The notes under the pieces were generated by a model that worked only from the letters and a program-made list of their open reading frames with translations, had not been told where the DNA came from and did not search any database. The position numbers and the translations under genes are program-made. Positions 14,297 through 16,654 of a stretch of 16,654 nt of DNA are shown here, in pieces. This DNA comes from an uncultured Rickettsiaceae bacterium (GTDB lineage: Bacteria > Pseudomonadota > Alphaproteobacteria > Rickettsiales > Rickettsiaceae). The DNA is taken from the NCBI GenBank assembly GCA_905479885.1, contig CAJQOE010000082.1, positions 1 to 16,654 of the forward strand, written 5' to 3'. Numbering within the stretch: the first letter of the stretch is position 1; each line of letters starts with the position of its first letter.

Positions 14297-15184
14297 ATGT
14301 CTAAGTCTAACTTACCTAAAGTTAGCGTTGGCGATTTGCTAGACGCTGGTATTCATTTTGGTCACAAAACTTCACGCTGGAATCCGAAGATGGCTCCATA
14401 TATTTATGGTGTACGCGATGATATCCATATTATTGATTTGCAACAAACAGTTCCTTTGATGCAAATAGCATTACAGAAGATTTATGAAACTGTAAAAAAT
14501 AATGGTAAGGTTCTTTTCGTTAGTGGCAAAGTGCAGGCAACAGATCTAATTGCAGAATACGCTGAAAAATGTGGACAATTTTATGTAAATAATAGATGGC
14601 TTGGTGGAATGCTTACTAACTGGGGCACCATTTCAAAATCTATAAAAAAACTAAATAATATTGAAAAAGTACTTGAAGATGAAGAGCAAATCACTAGCTT
14701 CACTAAAAAGGAAATTTTAGATTTAACTCGCAAAAGAGAAAAATTATTAAAATCTCTTGCAGGTATTAGAAATATAGGCGGACGCCCAGATTTAATCGTA
14801 GTAATCGATACTAACAGAGAGCATCTAGCAATCAGTGAAGCTGTAAAGCTTAATGTACCAATTGTGGCGGTTGTTGATAGTAATTCAGATCCAGATAATG
14901 TGGATTATCCAATACCTGGTAACGATGATGCGATTAGATCTATCAGACTTTATTGCAGCTTATTTGCAGATGCTGCTCTTGCTGGTATTCAAGATGCGTT
15001 AACTGATTCTGGTGCTGATGCAGGCCTTACACAAAAAGTAGAAAACAAAACTCTAGATGGTGTAACTAAAATAGAAAAAGTTGCTAAAGTATCGAAAGCA
15101 AAACCGATAAACACTGACAAACCCGCTGCTCCTAAGAAGCCAGTAGAAAAAACACCTGCGAAAAAAGTTGAAGAACAAAAATAA
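14297..15184 (+). CDS. rpsB: 30S ribosomal protein S2
   Basis: S2 binds the small-subunit body near the head and is needed for S1 binding. The conserved core is unmistakable: LLDAGIHFGHKTSRWNPKMAPYIYG (14-38), VNNRWLGGMLTNW, GGRPDLIVVIDTNREHLAISEA, and DSNSDPDNVDYPIPGNDDAIRSI. The 295-residue protein is about 50 residues longer than E. coli S2. The extra part is a C-terminal lysine-, alanine- and proline-rich tail (about 244-295) that is probably disordered, as in other Rickettsiales as far as I recall. A clear Shine-Dalgarno (AGGAG) lies eight bases before the ATG. The gene is followed by tsf after 25 bases, the standard rpsB-tsf operon. Confidence 0.97.
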   Translation: MSKSNLPKVSVGDLLDAGIHFGHKTSRWNPKMAPYIYGVRDDIHIIDLQQTVPLMQIALQKIYETVKNNGKVLFVSGKVQATDLIAEYAEKCGQFYVNNRWLGGMLTNWGTISKSIKKLNNIEKVLEDEEQITSFTKKEILDLTRKREKLLKSLAGIRNIGGRPDLIVVIDTNREHLAISEAVKLNVPIVAVVDSNSDPDNVDYPIPGNDDAIRSIRLYCSLFADAALAGIQDALTDSGADAGLTQKVENKTLDGVTKIEKVAKVSKAKPINTDKPAAPKKPVEKTPAKKVEEQK

Positions 15185-15209
15185 GAAAATAATAAATGGA
15201 GATTGAGCA

Positions 15210-16127
15210 ATGACTATAACCGCAGCATTAGTTAAAGATTTGAGAACAAAAACAGGCGCTGGCATGATGGATTGCAAAAAAGCGCTTGTAGAAGTAAGTG
15301 GTGATTTTGAAGCAGCTGTTGATTGGCTAAGAACGAAAGGCTTAGCTGCTGCCGCTAAAAAAGCTGGCAGAGTAGCTGCTGAAGGCTTAACAGCAGTTTC
15401 TATAAATGGTTTAAAAGGCGCTGCAATTGAAATTAATTCTGAAACAGATTTTGTTGCTAAAAACGAAACTTTCCAAGGAATAGTAAAAGAAGTTTCAGAA
15501 CTAGCTGTTACTGTTGACGATATAGATTCTTTAAAAGCCGTTACAACAAAATCAGGTAAGTCTGTTGAAGATGAAATTATTGCTAACATTGGAACAATAG
15601 GTGAGCATTTAAATCTTCGTCGTATGCAGTCTTTATCTGTTAATGACGGCGTAATTGCACCATATATTCATAATGCAGTATCTGACAATATGGGTAAAAT
15701 TGCTGTGCTTGTAGCCCTTGAATCTACTGGTGATAAAGTAAAATTAATGGAAACAGCTAAGCAAATAGCTATGCATATTGCCGCTGCTAGACCTGAATGT
15801 TTAAATAAAGAATCTGTAAATCCTGAAATTATTCAGAGAGAAAAAGATATCTTTACTGAACAAACAAGAGAATCGGGCAAGCCAGATAATATCATCGAAA
15901 AAATGATCGAAGGCAGAATTCGTAAATTCTTAGAAGAGATAGTACTTTTAGATCAAGTTTTTGTAATTGATGGTAAAACAAAAATCTCAGATGTAGTAGC
16001 AAATCTTGCAAAAGAATTAGGCACACCAGTTGCACTAAAATCTTACATAAGATTTGAACTGGGTGAAGGAATTGAAAAAGAAGAAAAAAACTTCGCTGAT
16101 GAAGTCGCGGCAGTAGCTAAAAATTAA
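15210..16127 (+). CDS. tsf: Translation elongation factor Ts
   Basis: EF-Ts is the nucleotide-exchange factor that regenerates EF-Tu-GTP. The N-terminal UBA-like domain is visible (ITAALVKDLRTKTGAGMMDCKKAL, 3-26), followed by the core with the EF-Tu-contacting motif TDFVAKN (79-85), then IGEHLNLRRMQ, AMHIAAARP and FLEEIVLLDQVFV. Length (305) matches non-plastid bacterial EF-Ts. A Shine-Dalgarno TGGAG is present nine bases before the ATG. It is the second gene of the rpsB operon and is followed by a strong hairpin at 16142-16190. Confidence 0.97.
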   Translation: MTITAALVKDLRTKTGAGMMDCKKALVEVSGDFEAAVDWLRTKGLAAAAKKAGRVAAEGLTAVSINGLKGAAIEINSETDFVAKNETFQGIVKEVSELAVTVDDIDSLKAVTTKSGKSVEDEIIANIGTIGEHLNLRRMQSLSVNDGVIAPYIHNAVSDNMGKIAVLVALESTGDKVKLMETAKQIAMHIAAARPECLNKESVNPEIIQREKDIFTEQTRESGKPDNIIEKMIEGRIRKFLEEIVLLDQVFVIDGKTKISDVVANLAKELGTPVALKSYIRFELGEGIEKEEKNFADEVAAVAKN

Positions 16128-16141
16128 AAGCAAATACAAAC

Positions 16142-16198
16142 GTGATTCCTAATATAAGCTAAATTTGTTTTAGTTGAAATTAGGAATCACAATCTTTT
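16142..16198 (+). terminator. Terminator-like hairpin after tsf
   Basis: GTGATTCCTAAT (16142-16153) and ATTAGGAATCAC (16179-16190) are perfect 12-bp inverted arms. The interior adds a second stem, AGCTAAA (16157-16163) with TTTAGTT (16169-16175) and one G-U pair. The stem is followed by AATCTTTT (16191-16198), a modest T-run. It lies 14 bases past the tsf stop and probably ends the rpsB-tsf transcript; symmetry would allow it to act on the opposing minus-strand gene as well. Confidence 0.65.
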
Positions 16199-16417
16199 AG
16201 CAGAAATATATAGTCTTTTCGGCTATGTTCGTTACTTTTCAAAAACATTAATTAAAAATACTAAGCCACCAATTTATAGAAAATAGTTTGTATTTAAAAC
16301 TACAAGACTGATTCAAATGTCAGATCGAATAAATATAAATCTATCATCCCCTAATTTCCGAACCACTCCTGGGTTTAACTCTTATATCCCCCTGCCTTTT
16401 ATAGCTCTGCTTAAACT

Positions 16418-16654
16418 CTATCTTTTCTTTAAAAGTTTAACTCTAACAATTCCATATATAGAAATAAATAACCACATTATCTCTATAATAACCGAGGCTA
16501 AATTCCAATGATAATACAAAGAAAATAGCAACATAATTGCACCGGCGAAGTTTGAATAAAGATAAAAGGAGGAATTAGGAGTTATTTTTTCTGCTTGCAA
16601 CAAAAAAAAACTAAGCACTACGAGAGTAACCCCAATTACACCTATAATATCAGA
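16418..16654 (-). CDS. Small membrane protein, CBU_0592-like (5' end outside window)
   Basis: The frame is open from the right edge to a TAG at 16418-16420. The GTG at 16618 is internal; twelve further in-frame codons upstream (SDIIGVIGVTLV) continue a membrane helix. The visible 78 residues show three hydrophobic helices: IIGVIGVTLVVLSFFLL, FYLYSNFAGAIMLLFSLYY, and ASVIIEIMWLFISIYGIV. The pattern of a helix, a short polar link with KITPNSS, a Y-N-GAI-LL helix and a final (V/I)IEI-WL-IS(I/L)YG helix is what I associate with the CBU_0592 family of small inner-membrane proteins. Their function is unknown. Only a few N-terminal residues seem to be missing. It converges on tsf across 290 bases. 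Confidence 0.72.
   Translation of the reverse strand, partial: SDIIGVIGVTLVVLSFFLLQAEKITPNSSFYLYSNFAGAIMLLFSLYYHWNLASVIIEIMWLFISIYGIVRVKLLKKR

Noticed and set aside
15053..15589. A 178-codon minus-strand frame opposite rpsB and tsf.
   Set aside because: Serine/alanine/phenylalanine-rich translation is the expected mirror of Lys/Ala-rich coding sequence; it spans two real genes.
16199..16417. Gap of 219 bases after the tsf hairpin, examined for a tRNA, small RNA or gene remnant.
   Set aside because: No cloverleaf, no supported reading frame and no repeat was visible.
16411..16440. TTAAACT and AGTTTAA inverted arms at the 3' end of the right-edge gene.
   Set aside because: A 7-bp all-but-AT stem mostly within coding sequence and without a T-run is too weak to call a terminator.
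16317..16511. A 64-codon plus-strand frame beginning ATGTCAGATCG.
   Set aside because: Its second half is antisense to the better-supported small membrane protein, it has no ribosome-binding site, and I recognise no domain.

Overview
The window is AT-rich, gene-dense and built almost entirely of core genes. It looks like a member of the Rickettsiales, most likely Rickettsiaceae. The main reasons are two tandem cysteine desulfurase genes between iscR and iscU, with IscS and RNase III sequences that match what I remember of the Rickettsia proteins (including an unusual Asn in the RNase III metal site); the lepB-rnc-era cluster; an S2 protein with a long basic tail; and LptD, which implies LPS transport and argues against LPS-less relatives such as Orientia. 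I cannot name the genus from the sequence alone. I see no mobile element, CRISPR array, tRNA or rRNA.

Layout. The left edge cuts a multipass membrane protein of the UPF0126/TRIC-like family (+). It converges on a five-gene iron-sulfur operon on the minus strand, iscR-nifS-like-iscS-iscU-iscA (4155 down to 600). The iscR promoter carries a near-consensus type 1 IscR operator that covers its -35 box and overlaps the stop codon of the upstream gene xseA (exonuclease VII large subunit). Divergent from xseA is a plus-strand envelope group: lptD, a SurA-like periplasmic chaperone and rsmA (16S rRNA dimethyltransferase). Two lipoprotein genes follow, one SlyB-like with a glycine zipper and one unrecognised. 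This block converges on lepB-rnc-era (signal peptidase I, RNase III, Era GTPase; minus strand), with a 13-bp perfect inverted repeat that includes the end of era. Divergent from lepB are an AmpD-type amidase with a peptidoglycan-binding domain and then rpsB-tsf. rpsB-tsf has a promoter, a structured leader and a terminator-like hairpin. The right edge cuts a small membrane protein on the minus strand that resembles the CBU_0592 family. The 219 bases between the tsf hairpin and that gene (16199-16417) hold no gene I can support.

How the genes work together. IscR, two desulfurases, the IscU scaffold and the IscA carrier make a self-regulated Fe-S assembly unit; hscB, hscA and fdx are not beside it. 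LptD and the SurA-like chaperone act on the outer membrane, and LepB processes exported proteins. The amidase acts on cell-wall fragments. RsmA, RNase III, Era, S2 and EF-Ts serve ribosome maturation and translation.

I did not find an obviously new system. The best points for follow-up are the IscR operator overlapping the xseA stop codon, the structured rpsB leader, the RNase III metal-site substitution, the three-cysteine LptD, the parvulin-less SurA and the unrecognised lipoprotein.
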